Source: Tetraselmis striata (Eukaryota; Chlorophyta; Chlorodendrophyceae; Chlorodendrales; Chlorodendraceae). From it: DNA of 64,000 nt. Each line of letters starts with the position of its first letter. Positions within the stretch are counted from its first letter, which is position 1. A program made the position numbers and the translations under genes. The notes under the pieces are model-generated. The model ran no database searches. It had not been told where the DNA came from and saw only the letters and a list, made by a program, of their open reading frames with translations. The stretch is taken from NCBI GenBank assembly GCA_006384855.1, contig VCJN01002407.1, positions 186,001 to 250,000 on the forward strand. Reading direction: 5' to 3'. Positions 11,724-22,804 of this stretch are shown here, in pieces.

Positions 11724-14700
11724 ATGGCAGAAACGGGGTGGTTACGGACTTTCGGCACGGGCTGCGAGTTCGTGACGGCAGCGCAATGTTTGTTCCTGAC
11801 GGTGGCAGTGAGCGATCCCAATGTGCCGACCACTGAGAAGCATCGATGGCAGCAATCGGCGGCGTACATCCTCGTCTTCATCTGCGCCGGCCTGGTAGTG
11901 GGCGTGACCGGGCCCGCGCTGCCGTGGATCAAGGCCCAGCTGCCGGACGGCGCCAACCTGGGGCACGCCTTTGCGCTGCGCGGCCTTGGGGGGCTGCTGG
12001 GTAGCTTTGGCGGCGCCTGGGCGCTCCACTGCGGCGTGCCCGGCGGCCTGATCATGGCTGCCGCAGGCATAGCGGCCGCGATTGGAGTGGGCAGCTTCCG
12101 GGTACGGCACGGCTCCTGCTTACGGAAGCAGCACATGGCCCCCCATCGCGACGGGCGCATGCTTGCCCTGATGCACACAGACGGGCACAAGCGAATCGGC
12201 AGGCAGGCTGCGGGGCGGCGATGCACTCACGCGGCCTCCGGGCGCATGCCCCATGTTCATCGCGCTGATCTGGCGCGGTGTGCTCCGCAGGTGTGCGACT
12301 CGGTTCTCGGCATGGCGGCAGGGCTCATCTTGTTGGACATCGGCTGCGGGTTTATGCAGGTATGTCCCATGACCGTGCAGTATCTATACTTTATAAAGGT
12401 GTGCAAAGGAGGGGATGGAGAGACAGAGCCGGGGGTGTGTAAGCGGGGGGGGATAATCGCTATTTTATGAAAAGAGGATTACTGTTTATATGATGCCTGG
12501 AAACGTTGCAAAGGTGGCGCAGGTGGGGCGCAGTGCGTCAAATGCCATGGAGGCTCACACGCGATGCTCCCGGGGCCATATCACCGGTGCGGCAGGTGGC
12601 CAACACACTGTACGCTTGGATCCACCCGGAGAAGCACCTCGTGGGCTGGCTCAACCTCCTCAACGCAGCGTTCGGCATCGGCACGCTCACGGCGCCGGCG
12701 GTGGTGGCGCTCCTCGCGACGCTGAGCCGCTCGCACACGCAGGGACTGCTGCAGGCGCTCCTGCTGCTGCCCGGCCTGGTGCTGATCGTATCCGCAGGTG
12801 GGGGCCATTCCCCGTACGACACGGCAAAGTCCCGCGATGTCCCATTATGTTCCCCCGTGCTTGCTGTTTTCAACCCCCCCCCCCCCCCCCTCCCATTGTG
12901 GAGTGGAAAATGATGGTCTCCGACCCCTGGAAAGTGGGGCCACAGTACACCTATTAACAGTCATGGGGGCGTAACACCCAGCCATGCCACTTGGCCGCGC
13001 CTGAGGCACTGTTTCAGTGCTGTGGACAGTCACATGAATGTTTCCCGGCGCCCCCCCCCCCCCCCCGGAATGCATCCAATAATCCTGTTATGACCCCCGC
13101 GAAGTACAAGTTACCATGAGGAGGTGCAAGATCAATTGGGCCTCCCCCCCCCCCCCCCCCAGCGGGAATCCAAATGAATCCTACGGCCATCCGGGATACC
13201 CTCCTCCGGCCCCATCATGCTGGCCTGTACCCATCTGAGCGGCCCCTCTTGCAGGGACGCTCTTCGTGCCCAGCCCGCGGCCGCCGCCGCAGGAGGGCAG
13301 CCAGGCGGCCGAAGGCGGTGGATGGCGTAGGTGGGCGGCCGCCATCCTCACGGCAGCCGCCTTGAACGGCGCCGTGGGCGCAGAGACCACGTTCGGGGCG
13401 TTCCTGGTGGCTTACGTAGCGAGCCAGCGTGGCGCGGGCATCCTCGGCGTTGGCGAAAGAGAGGCGGATCTGGTGAGGCTGTCCGGCACCCAGCCCGCAC
13501 TATTGATACTGCATTAGAACGGCGAGTGCAGACTCGCCATTGAGAACCCTTATCACAAGCCTCGAATGGATAGGGCTTTTGTGCAACCTAATACAAGATT
13601 CTCTACAGGTAGATCCGCTGTGGTTCCGCCGGGATTTGACCTCTAGCGGGCAGCGCAGCTTCTTATTCCCCGTGTTCCCTCGTCGCATCGGCCCGGTATA
13701 CAAATTGTGATATCCAGGCCTTATTATGTGTAATCTAAGCAGGGTATCCCTTTTTTAAATCATGACATCCCTGTGATGTTTTATTATTGGATCGGTTCTT
13801 TAATTAATGTTGCCTTCAGACCCCGCCATAGTTAGGCGGCCGCCATGCGGATGTCTCATGTGCCTCACCTCGGCCACAGAGCTTCCTGTCAATATTGGGC
13901 TACGTTGATTCCGGTACGTTTTGGTGCATATGTCTGGTCGTATATTCCCCGGTCAGAATGAAACCCCGCCTCAACAGGAAACACGCAAGTAGCTGTGCCC
14001 CTCGCTATTTAGTTAAATACTGGCGCCAAGCTGTGGAACGATGCCCTCATTTACCCCCCCCCCCCCCCCCCCCCACCCCCCACCCCATCGCCCGCACGCC
14101 ACTGCACCAAACTCCACGGTATCTGTCTCTGTCCCTGCCTCTCATGCCTCTGCCTGAGCTCGGGTGCTAAAGTTTTTCTTAATTTCCTGGTGGTAACACG
14201 GCTATAGAAGTGCGCAGGCATGTCGGGCCTTCTCACGGCGGTGTACCCGCTTACTTGCAAGGCCGGCACGCGGCACGGCTGCGCTGCCGGGTCGCGGCAC
14301 TGACGCGGGAACTGATGCCACTTGCAGATGACATCGGCCTTTTGGCTGTCGTTCACCCTGGGGCGCCTGGGCTCCGGCGCCCTCTCCGCCGTGCTCAGCA
14401 GCCGGCCGACGGCCTGTACTCTGGGCCCAGGTGGCGGTCATGTGCGGGGGGCTTCTGGCTGCTGCGGCCTTCCCCTCTTCGGGGGGCGTGCTCTGGACAG
14501 GTGTGCAATGACCCGCCTCTGCGCCCCTCGCCCGGGCATTCCGGTCGTGCCCGTGCAGCCGGAAATGACGACGGGGGCATGGATAGCCTCACTGGGTGTG
14601 GATTGCTGCGGTGCAGGTGCCATACTGATGGGCAGCGGAGTGGGCGGCCTCTTTGCCGCCTTCATGGGGCAGTTTAACTCGCGCTACCCCATCGACAGCA

Positions 14701-14953
14701 AGGTACCCCACCTTGTCATGTCCTTGCCGTATCCTTTCTCCGGGACCCGCCGGGCGTTGGGGAGGGGGGGGGGGGGGGGGGGGGCTTGGGTCCCTTCGGG
14801 TGAGTGTGAATACTGATGACTGTGGCGTGTGCTGGGCCAATTACGACACAGACGGGCGGGCTCATCGGCGTGGGCGTGATGGCCGGAGTTGCATTTTGGC
14901 AGGCGACCGCCGCGATGTGCCACCCGCGAGAAGCAATCAACGTAAGCAACTAA
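11724..14953 (+). CDS. MFS transporter (MFSD4/FucP-like)
   Basis: Exons by splice sites and frame: 11724-12101, 12291-12359, 12596-12797, 13255-13472, 13880-13903, 14328-14500, 14617-14702, 14852-14953; about 416 residues. The product is a polytopic membrane protein with hydrophobic helices such as AAYILVFICAGLVVGVTGPA, the loop GHAFALRGLGGLLGSF, and the conserved late segment YMTSAFWLSFTLGRLGSG. It ends GLIGVGVMAGVAFWQATAA before a short cytosolic tail. The G-x-x-R in LGRLGSG and the glycine-rich helices fit the major facilitator superfamily, closest to the sugar-transporter-like MFSD4/FucP group; the substrate cannot be told. Oddities: exon 5 is only 24 bases, and the sixth exon changes frame by one base near 14400-14424 (SAVLSSR to LWAQVAVMCGGLL), meaning a frameshift, a base error or a missed micro-intron. 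Four introns hold poly-C or poly-G tracts. The start is the first in-frame ATG; an upstream exon is possible. Confidence 0.75.
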
Positions 14954-16080
14954 CAGCTCTCACCTCCCTGAAACGCGACCCAGACGGCCCTCTCCCCGAG
15001 AGTGTACCCCCGTGGCAGTTGGCTCCATGGCTCAAAGGGTTGCAGCGCAGGTGCCGGTTGCTGTCGCTGACAGCACGGGCTGTGTGGGTGTGCAATCCCG
15101 CGACTCTGTCTGCACAGGTTACCCTCGCAGCAGCGGCGTTGATGGTTGTGAGTCAGTGCGTGCTTCAATATGACAGTGTTGCGGCAATCACCGAAATAAA
15201 TCTAGCAAGCCGGCACGCTTACCGCAAGTACTGCAACGAGCACGTGGCTGCTAGATGCTGCGAGTGCAGTGGTACCATCGGTCAGTACTTTTTGACCCTA
15301 TGCGCGACAGAATACAGCAGCAGTTTGGTAGCAGGGCTGGACTTCAAAATCGCGCAGCCTGCCTTTCCACATGCACACACATGTACATGTATACATGCTG
15401 GTGTTACCATCACTACTTCCACAAACCCATCCGCGCTCGCCCGCTTCCACGTTTCCCATTGTTTTTGCCCGGGTTCTTGCTGCTTTTATCCTAGACATGC
15501 GTATCCTGCACACGAGTCGACGTGCCTCCGCACCGACCGGTGCAGCGTATCGTCATATAGGGACATGCCTGTATACTGAGTCACCGTGCCAGTAGTGGAT
15601 GCATGTGCATCGTCTCCTGTTTGTGTGACCAACCATCATAAGAGTTGCCGCGGACAGATTCGTGTGCCCACACCGAATTACCGAGTACATCAGTAACTGC
15701 CATACATCAGTACGAGAATGAGTTTGCCAGTCACTGCATCAGTGCGAAACGACAGACTGTGGAGCGCCGCAGGACTAACGATGACTAAGTAGTCATCGTC
15801 GCACTTGTAGTCCTGTTCCACCACAATAAGTACTTGAACAAGAGCATATTACGCAGCATATCATGCCGTTCACAAGACAGCAGCATATCATGCCGGTGCT
15901 GGTGCTCGTACGGTCCGACGACGGTACTAGTAGTATTCATCGGACCAGTCCGCCATCTATCTCCTAGTAGATGCTTTTAGCTGCTACGTAGGTGGTATCT
16001 CCTAAGTAGCGCGATGAGCTGCTTGTTTTGATCTCCTAGCAGTATTGCTAAAAGCAGTACTAAACGATCAACACAAGCCG
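14954..16080. other. intergenic, no gene recognised
   Basis: Open frames here, including one that runs on past the transporter stop, are not supported by codon bias or motifs. A short CACATG/ACATGTA-rich patch is near 15370. Small inverted words occur around 15780-15960 but no clear element or RNA gene. Confidence 0.4.
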
Positions 16081-17400
16081 CTTTTAGGAAGCGGCCCGCA
16101 TCCCGCACGAGGCAGGATGGATGAGTGACGCGCGCCTGGTTGAGAGTCCAGGCCACGCGGTCACATGTGCGCGAGGGTGATCCACGGACGCGATGTGCAC
16201 CTTTGACAACGAGATTGCGGATGAATCTGCGCCGTCTGATGAGGCAGCAAGCACGCTCTCGAGCCGCCACCAAGCTCAGGTCCCCAAGGAAAACTCTTGC
16301 GACTAAGGCCTCCTAGTGAGCCCGGGTGGTGCACCGAGTGCCTCACGATGAGAGGGCAACCCGATCTCCGGCACGGCATGCGACACCGCGCACAGTGCGG
16401 CGCACCCCCTTGCTCACCTCACCCACTGTGCCGAAGACCATGCCCGTGTACTCCGACATATCCACGATGTTTCGAAGAGGGCCCTTCTGTCCCGGCTCCG
16501 TGTTGTGCCACGCCGCATCCCGCACTGCCAACCCCCGTTGTGTGATGTTGCCCAACAGGGAGTGCTCAAACCGATCCACAGCCGTGGCCCGGGACACCGC
16601 AGTGTACTTGACACCGTACCGCATACTCTTGAACTCAAGTATCGTGGGCTTCAAGCTTCGGGAATCATAGCTCCCGGTCACCACATTTAAGGCCGGGAGG
16701 GAAGGCGTCCGGCTCCAACACGGCCTTGAGTTTACATATGGGTATGGTGTCATTGCCGAGAGGCACTGCCAGCTGGAACACGTCATCCATCCCCCGGCGA
16801 GCAGCAGCGATGCCCAGATCGTGAACACAGTGATTGCGAGACGTCGGCGATAGCATCCTGTTGTACGCGCCAATGAGTGTCTCCTGGTGCCGGGAGGTTC
16901 ATGAGCGCGTCGCCATAGAGGCCGACAGTGACGGAGTTGTGCTGTGTTGAGTGCAGAATGATCTGGCTCCAAATCACCTAGGCCATGCATGGGCTCGGCA
17001 GAAAAAGTACTCGGCAGCGACCTCCCACATCTCTTGCGGAGTCATGATCGTCCGCGCAGTGGGGATGGCCAGAGTCCACATGCCCGACGCCGCATCAAGC
17101 TGGCCGACCAAGATCTGTTCCCTGCATGCGACAGCGGACAGGGAGAGTGCACACCTCATTTTGAAGCCGAGAGTTGTTGGCATGATCTAGGAAAGCCGTG
17201 AGCTCCTTGTACGAGCCCGGCGCATCCTCCGCCTCCCGCTCCATCACGCGGGCGTCCGCATTGCTGAGGTGGTTAGCAGTATCCGCATGAAGGCGCTCCG
17301 ATGCCTCACGCACTGCCGCTTTTACTGCCAGTTTCATAGCGGTGGATGTGAGTCCAACTTGGAGGATTATGTAGGCAACCGTCGCGCAGCACTGCATCTA
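16081..17400 (-). mobile_element. decayed LINE 3' fragment, copy 1
   Basis: Read on the minus strand this is visibly homologous to the plus-strand copy at about 30.88-32.16 kb. Shared peptide landmarks in order are HLSNADARVMEREAE, LDHANNSRLQNE, AIPTARTIMTPQEMWEVAAE, NVVTGSYDSRSLKPTILEFK and GMVFGTVGEVS. The last two are typical of the C-terminal region of algal non-LTR elements, after the reverse transcriptase. Frames are broken by several stops, so it is dead. The 5' end stops inside the element, as expected of a 5'-truncated LINE insertion. No target-site duplication or poly-A tail is obvious. Confidence 0.6.
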
Positions 17401-18850
17401 GCCCCTGGGTAGTGGATACATACGTACAGGTACCTGTACAACGCGGTTTTTTTAAGTACTGCTAGGGTGTGCATCCTTACTACCCCGTACCAACACCCGT
17501 ACTCAAAACAGAAGATGTCATATCGTCGCTGCCGGTGTACGAGTACTACAATAATGTACAGTAGCGGTCCTTGGTTGATTCCCGCTGCCGCCGCCCCATG
17601 CTGCTGCTGCTCGCGTCCGCTTAGCACATCAGCAGTATCAGTACGGGTAAGGATTAATGGTGTGAATTACAAAAAAGGCAATAACAAATCCACTTACTTG
17701 TCACAGCGTACAACGTTTCAGCGTACGCATGCGTGCGTACATGGACTTGCTTACTTGGCATACCGGCGAATACTCGTCGCCTGTCATACGGGTATCAATT
17801 TTAGTACTTGCAGTACTGCGGTGTATGTGTATGCCTGATGTCCAAGCGAGCAGTCACCCATGGCGCAACGACCAACTGTCTGTCGCTCAGCTCTCAGACA
17901 CACCTAGAACCACCGACAGACCTAGGGCCCGTACCAACGGCTAACTGCCGCCAACCACGGCGCCCGTGCAGACCAATAGCGCGTGGGAAGGCCTAGGGGC
18001 TTAGTCGGCTCGCGCGCCCGCGGGATGCTTTAGCATCCTGCCTGTCGGCGCGCTGCCCGCCCACTCTTTGGCTTTCCAAACGTCTCATCCCACCCATCTT
18101 GTAACCACGCTACTACACCACAAACACCTCGACTCTGTGCACATCACACCTGCACGTGCCTCGTCTATTGCTGTCCATCAAGGGCAGTACAACCTGCTGT
18201 CGAGCTGCGAGTGATATCGCGCAGCAAGCAACGGTGGTGAGTCGCGGTTACACCTGTGTTGTTTGCGTCGTGACGCCCGTCTTGCTTTTACCTCATGTGA
18301 ACCTGTCGCACCGACTGCCTGGACTTGTCGACCGACCGACCGACCGATTAGCGTACCGAACGTGCCTGATCAGCACGGGCTTGCTTGTTGCCATATGCGA
18401 GCAGTCGGTACTGCGCGTCGTCGTCGTCGAGTCGTGTCGTGATACCGTACGCGTACGCATATGCGCGCGTGCGGGCACTCGTAGTCCATTCGCGAGAGGC
18501 ATGTCGTGCGGCACACGGTGAGGAGTGCTTGACGTATTTCGCGTCGATCGACCACACACACACACACACCTCTGTCACGCCGAGTAACCAAGCAACTCGC
18601 ACGCGTGTGTAGTGCCGGCCAATAGGGCCGATGGCACTGTGAGACGTACTTCTACTGGAGTCATAGGAACCGAGGCCAAGAGTCAGCAAGTCTTAGACAG
18701 AGACTTAGAGGCCAGGACACGTACATAAGACCACATGCCTAAGAGTCTGTTAGGCGATCGTTTGGAAAGCCAAAGAGTGGCTGTTCCTAAGTGGTCTTAG
18801 TCATGAACGCCCACATCCCAATACCCCCCACTTAGACGCTGACCTCGAGG
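17401..18850. other. intergenic with a 22-bp inverted repeat pair
   Basis: No gene recognised. A perfect 22-bp inverted repeat (18061-18082 and 18759-18780) encloses about 676 bases that carry a (CA)n patch near 18553 and alternating ACGC/TACG words. Between 17400 and 18000 there are only short frames. Confidence 0.45.
18061..18780. mobile_element. possible MITE-like element with 22-bp terminal inverted repeats
   Basis: 18061-18082 (starts CCACTCTTTGGCTTTCC) is the exact reverse complement of 18759-18780. The 720-bp interval has no coding capacity, as in a non-autonomous DNA element. I could not find matching target-site duplications next to the repeats, so the repeat could instead be a chance product of another rearrangement or mark the edge of the Gag-bearing element downstream. 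Confidence 0.45.
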
Positions 18851-19148
18851 TTGTTCAGGGGACGCCCTCACCTCCTGCAGTCAGCCACGTCTTCACAAGT
18901 GGAGGGAGCAAGTCATCACAGTGCAACGTTCATCGGCGCCAACCTTCTGCGCTATTGTTGGCAAGGCACTGTGCAAGGCGCGCGTAGGAGGCATCGCCTA
19001 CACCTACAACGCGTGCAACGAGCTGAGAGGAGCCGCGTGTGGTGGTTACCTCAACATGGAGCGCGTTCGTCGGCAACCGCTTCATCAACCTGTTCAGTCC
19101 AAACTTCCGCGCGCCAATTGGGGGGGGAGCGGTCACTGAGCAAGGCGC

Positions 19149-21383
19149 ATGTCAGAGGGAGAGAGCCTGCGCCAACTCAGACGACGCTTCACGAGGAGTA
19201 CCGGAGCACTTGTGGCAGCACCCTCATTGGAGCCGGAGCGCGTCTTGCGTCAAGCGCTCCGTGACGCCATGGCGCAGCGCGGTGGAGACCCCAGCGCCGT
19301 AGGATCTGGAACACCATCAAGACGACGACCACCTGGAAGTCAGCACTACACGCCCAATCAGATCATGGGTGACCTGAGTGCAGCGGAGGACGGAGCGCAT
19401 CTACGAGGAGCGAGAAGACGCGCGGACAATCGCCGGTGGTCTACGCAAGGAGACAACACCACGCCATGAGCGCTTCGACGGCGCTACCTCAATATGGACG
19501 GAGTGGTTCAGTTCATTCAACGCCAACGTCTTGGTGCCATACGCGCTTACCAAGGCGCCACCAACATTAGCCCCGAGGGCTGACGGAGCTGGTTCATCGG
19601 AGGGCGAGAGCACCGGACCAGAGTGGGTGTTCAGCCCAGCAGATTCCTTCAGCTTCTTCAAGAGTATGTCGAGATCAACGCCGTCACCAGGCCCATCATC
19701 GATCAATGGCAGAAGGACACTCTACGCTATCAACAACGAACTCTCCTTTTCGACCCTGCATCCGGACGCATTAGAGTGCCATCGCGCGAGGATGCGGACG
19801 CCTTTCACGAGTTCCGCTATCGACGCTACGTGGAGATCTTTGAGACCAAGTTCAATGAGGCGCCAAAGATGCGCACTAGGTACGGCGCCTACACCCGTGA
19901 GGGCTTCCGCGAGACCCCTGCCAGCTTGGCGATGACTCTTCGCGAGCTCAAGGCGCATCTACTAGACCTCACGTGGGACAAGGTCAACCAGAAAGCGTTC
20001 GACGTCATGACCTCTGTGTGGCGCTGTATTCCGGCGCTCAAGCAGTCCCTCGACGCTGGCTTCCACCAGCTCAAGGACATCGCTGTTCTACGTCTGTCTC
20101 ATGAGGACCGCTTGGACGAGCTAGCTGCGGAGGTGGAGCGCTATGAGGACATCGTGAGGAAGGATGAGATTCGAATGGCGGAGGCCTTGACGGCTGCCCA
20201 ACACTTCGCAGAACTGACTGGAGCATCGGCGCCGGCAGCTGGTGGAGGACGGCAGCACGGCACCAGCACTCAAGAACCGGTCATCACATGGACCATGGTC
20301 AACGGACGTCGTGTGCGAGCGCAGCTTGTCGTCGTGAAGGACACCCACCAAATCCGCCCGTTGTGCGAGGCATGCACAAAGGCGCGTGGACGTGACATCT
20401 TTCACGGAGCCAACTACCGAGAGTGTGCCAACAAGTTCGGCTCAACCATGTATGTCAACGACGCCGCTGGTGGCCGTGGCGGCCGTGGAGGCGGCCGAGG
20501 CGCAGGCCGAGGTGGCCGTGGTGGTCATGGCGGTGGACGCGGCGATGGAGGCGCACCCGGAGGCGGACGAGGACCGTGCTGGAACGCTGGGTGCGACGGC
20601 GCTCACAACTTTACTGAGTGCGACAAGCCAATCACTGACCCTACGCTCATCGCACGACTGAAGCGCAACCAGCAGGAGCGAGAGCGCCGCCTTGCCTATG
20701 GACAGCAACGCGGATGGGCTATGGACGTGGAGACCGGACTGTCCAAGCTCGAGATGGACTTGGCGAGGAAAGCCGGACACATGCTCACTGGGCGACACGA
20801 CGCCCATGTTGACGGAGCGGCGACATCATCAACAATGGCAGACCTGGAGGCCATGTTCTCTCGCATCCTCGAGAAGTCTCAAGCTGCCCATGGTGCTACG
20901 GGTGCCATGCGCTTGGCCGTGGAGGTGCCAGACCCCTTTCTGGATTGCGTTGACACCGACGATCACGGCACTTTGCTACATGGAGCGTCTTGTGTGGAGC
21001 TGCCCGTGCGTGAGCTGCGTGAAGTCTTCTTTGGAGCTCCAGGTCGTGCGCAACCTGTGGGGGCTGACTGGATGCCGGAGTCGACTGTGCCAAGACCGCG
21101 TGGACGCCCGGCAGTGCTGCCTCCAGGATCGGCGCGGAACCCTGAACTTCGCATGCGCCAACCCGGATGGGACGCCCAACGCGAGCAACTCACCAAGCAG
21201 CGGCCCCAAGGTTTTGAGCCGGCAGTCGAGCAGGAGGCTCCTGCGTCCTACGAAGGCCGCCGTGGAGGAGGAGCGATCACCTCGGACATGTTGGACATCC
21301 GCAATCAGCAGCTCCTGCAGCACCTGCGCACAGCGCTACACACTGTGAGATTCAGATGTGACGTAAATGTGCCCTACTGGTGA
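19149..21383 (+). CDS. Gag-like retroelement protein with RGG box and zinc knuckle
   Basis: The main open frame runs from about 19623 to 21383; its N-terminal continuation is split over other frames from 19149 to 19640, so the protein is frameshifted. Visible features: a helical capsid-like region containing IWTEWFSSFNANVLVP and later YRRYVEIFETKFNEAPK and FDVMTSVWRCIPALK; then a GRGGRGG-type RGG box (20470-20580); then a CCHC zinc knuckle CWNAGCDGAHNFTEC with spacing C-x4-C-x4-H-x4-C; then a coiled, acidic C-terminal part. Capsid-like helices, RGG box and zinc knuckle together indicate a retroelement Gag or LINE ORF1 nucleic-acid-binding protein. The last ten codons run into the terminal repeat that starts at 21341, so the natural C-terminus has been cut off. 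No LTR, protease or integrase is seen next to it. Confidence 0.65.
20470..20581 (+). repeat. Gly/Arg-rich RGG-box coding repeat
   Basis: A degenerate GGCCGTGG-type 6-9 base repeat encodes alternating Gly and Arg just before the zinc knuckle of the Gag-like protein. RGG boxes bind RNA, which fits a packaging or chaperone role. Confidence 0.8.
21341..21362 (+). repeat. left 22-bp terminal inverted repeat
   Basis: Exact reverse complement of 29736-29757. It starts with CACTG, as do the ends of several DNA transposon superfamilies. The Gag-like reading frame continues into it by chance and ends within the following 25 bases. Confidence 0.75.
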
Positions 21384-21598
21384 CGAACGACGACATACGG
21401 GGACGATACGGGACGGACGAGGGACGTGGATTTCATACCCAGTAGCGACGACTATCGCGCGCGACCTGTAAAGTACTATATGAATTTCTCGTTTCCATAA
21501 TTTCATCAAATTGATATGCGCACGCGGGCTCGCGTGTCGCCCTCCGACGCGGAGCACCCGGGCTAAGTACAGGCGGATGTACGCACTCATTGCACATC

Positions 21599-21660
21599 GC
21601 CGCACATCGCTGACCGCACATCGCTGACCGCTGACCCCGCGGTGTGCCGCGATGTGCGGC
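21599..21660. repeat. 12-bp hairpin in terminal region
   Basis: GCCGCACATCGC at 21599-21610 pairs with GCGATGTGCGGC at 21649-21660. The loop carries two more copies of the word CGCACATCGCTGACC. Repeats of this kind next to an element end can be transposase binding sites; that function is inference. Confidence 0.6.
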
Positions 21661-21950
21661 ACGACGGGCGGAGGTGTGGGCGGATGTAGGTGGTACGGTA
21701 GGTGGTAGGCGGTAGGTGGTGTTCGTAGGTGCGCGTTTTAATGCAGCCGCCCTAACTGCTGATGATTGTGTAACGCCCCAGCACGCGCATGAAGTATGGG
21801 GTCGCCTCACGGTCACCGCCGCTCGCCGTTGAATCAAGCGCGGACAGCCGCGCACTCGCATCTGTGTTGCCTGCCGGTGGTGGGTTACATCCACCCCAAC
21901 TCTCAACCCCCCCCCCCCCCCCCCCCCGCCCCTCGCGCGCGGCAGCAGGC

Positions 21951-22361
21951 ATGCCGGCAAAGGGATGGATAGCGAGTGTGTCGAAGGATGGCGTGTACTC
22001 ATGCAAGCACTGCCGGGGCAACGTGACGGGCACTTGTGAGAAGATGGCGCGAGAGCGGCACTTCCTAAAATTCCCGAACTGTAGCCACTCGTTGAAGCGT
22101 GCGGCTAAGTTGCGCCGCAAGGCCGCCTTATCACAAGCAGCAGCAGCAGGGGCGGCAGCAGCAGCAGCAACAACAACAGGGGCGGCAGCAGGAGTAGCTG
22201 CAGCCGTCGGAAACGGCCCGCCGGCGCCGGTCTCGGACGACGGCGGCTCGAAGGTGGACGATGTGATGGGCGTGGGGGAGGACCCCGTTGGCGAAGACGG
22301 TATGGACATCGACGCGCCTGCGTGGCCGCCGGCGGGCGTGGAACCCGCGATGAGGGCGTGA
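21951..22361 (+). CDS. BED-type zinc-finger ORF (transposase-like N-terminus)
   Basis: From ATG 21951 the 136-codon frame starts MPAKGWIASVSKDGVYSCKH. It has the BED-finger pattern: an aromatic-led strand, C-x2-C (CKHC), then a spaced R-x-R-H and a final C-x-H (FPNCSH). BED fingers are DNA-binding modules at the N-terminus of hAT and related transposases and of host proteins derived from them. After a basic linker (KRAAKLRRK) comes an Ala-rich tract and an acidic tail. The frame then closes, while a second frame with a Tudor-like segment opens at about 22355, so a small intron or a frameshift joins them. The position 600 bases inside the left terminal repeat supports a transposon-borne gene. 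Confidence 0.5.
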   Translation: MPAKGWIASVSKDGVYSCKHCRGNVTGTCEKMARERHFLKFPNCSHSLKRAAKLRRKAALSQAAAAGAAAAAATTTGAAAGVAAAVGNGPPAPVSDDGGSKVDDVMGVGEDPVGEDGMDIDAPAWPPAGVEPAMRA

Positions 22362-22543
22362 TATGGAAAGGCGATTCCGGCGACTTCTACATGAAGGTCA
22401 TCGCCAAGAAGTTCCGGGGAGTATGGCACTACGGCGAGATAACCGGCGTCGTTACCGAGTGGGTGTTGGAGGACTACGGCGGGGCGACCCAGTGGCGCGC
22501 TGTTTTCGAGGACGGGGGCATTGTGGGCCTTCTGCGTTCAGAG
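22322..22543 (+). CDS. Tudor/chromo-like domain exon
   Basis: The segment around VIAKKFRGVWHYGEITGVV and then WRAVFEDGGIVGLLRSE has the V-x-K-x-F ... G-x-V ... V-x-Y/F-x-D-G-D layout of Tudor-like domains found in plant and algal chromatin proteins and in some transposon proteins. It ends at a good donor (GAG|GTGAGTG at 22544). Taken with the BED finger just upstream, it probably belongs to the same protein. I cannot name the family. Confidence 0.4.
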
Positions 22544-22804
22544 GTGAGTGGGCCCGGCCTGCGTGCTGGTGGCACCACTCAACTGCGGTTGTATGGAATC
22601 ACACGCACCCGCCCGGTCGGCGTGGCAGGTTGTGGAGGCTATGACGGCTGCCCAGGAGCACCCCCCTGTGGATGCGGACGGGGAGGCTCGCTTGGTAACC
22701 GTCCATGAAGGCGATGACTTGTCCAGTGAATCACGCACCTTGCCCGGCGTGCGGTCAACACAACCCGGCTGGCGGAGGCCAAGCAGAACACTGGCTGCCA
22801 TGGC

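Noticed and set aside
18850..21383. LTR pair around the Gag-like ORF
   Set aside because: No direct repeat of useful length was found on the two sides; the word at 21341 recurs only in inverted form at 29736.
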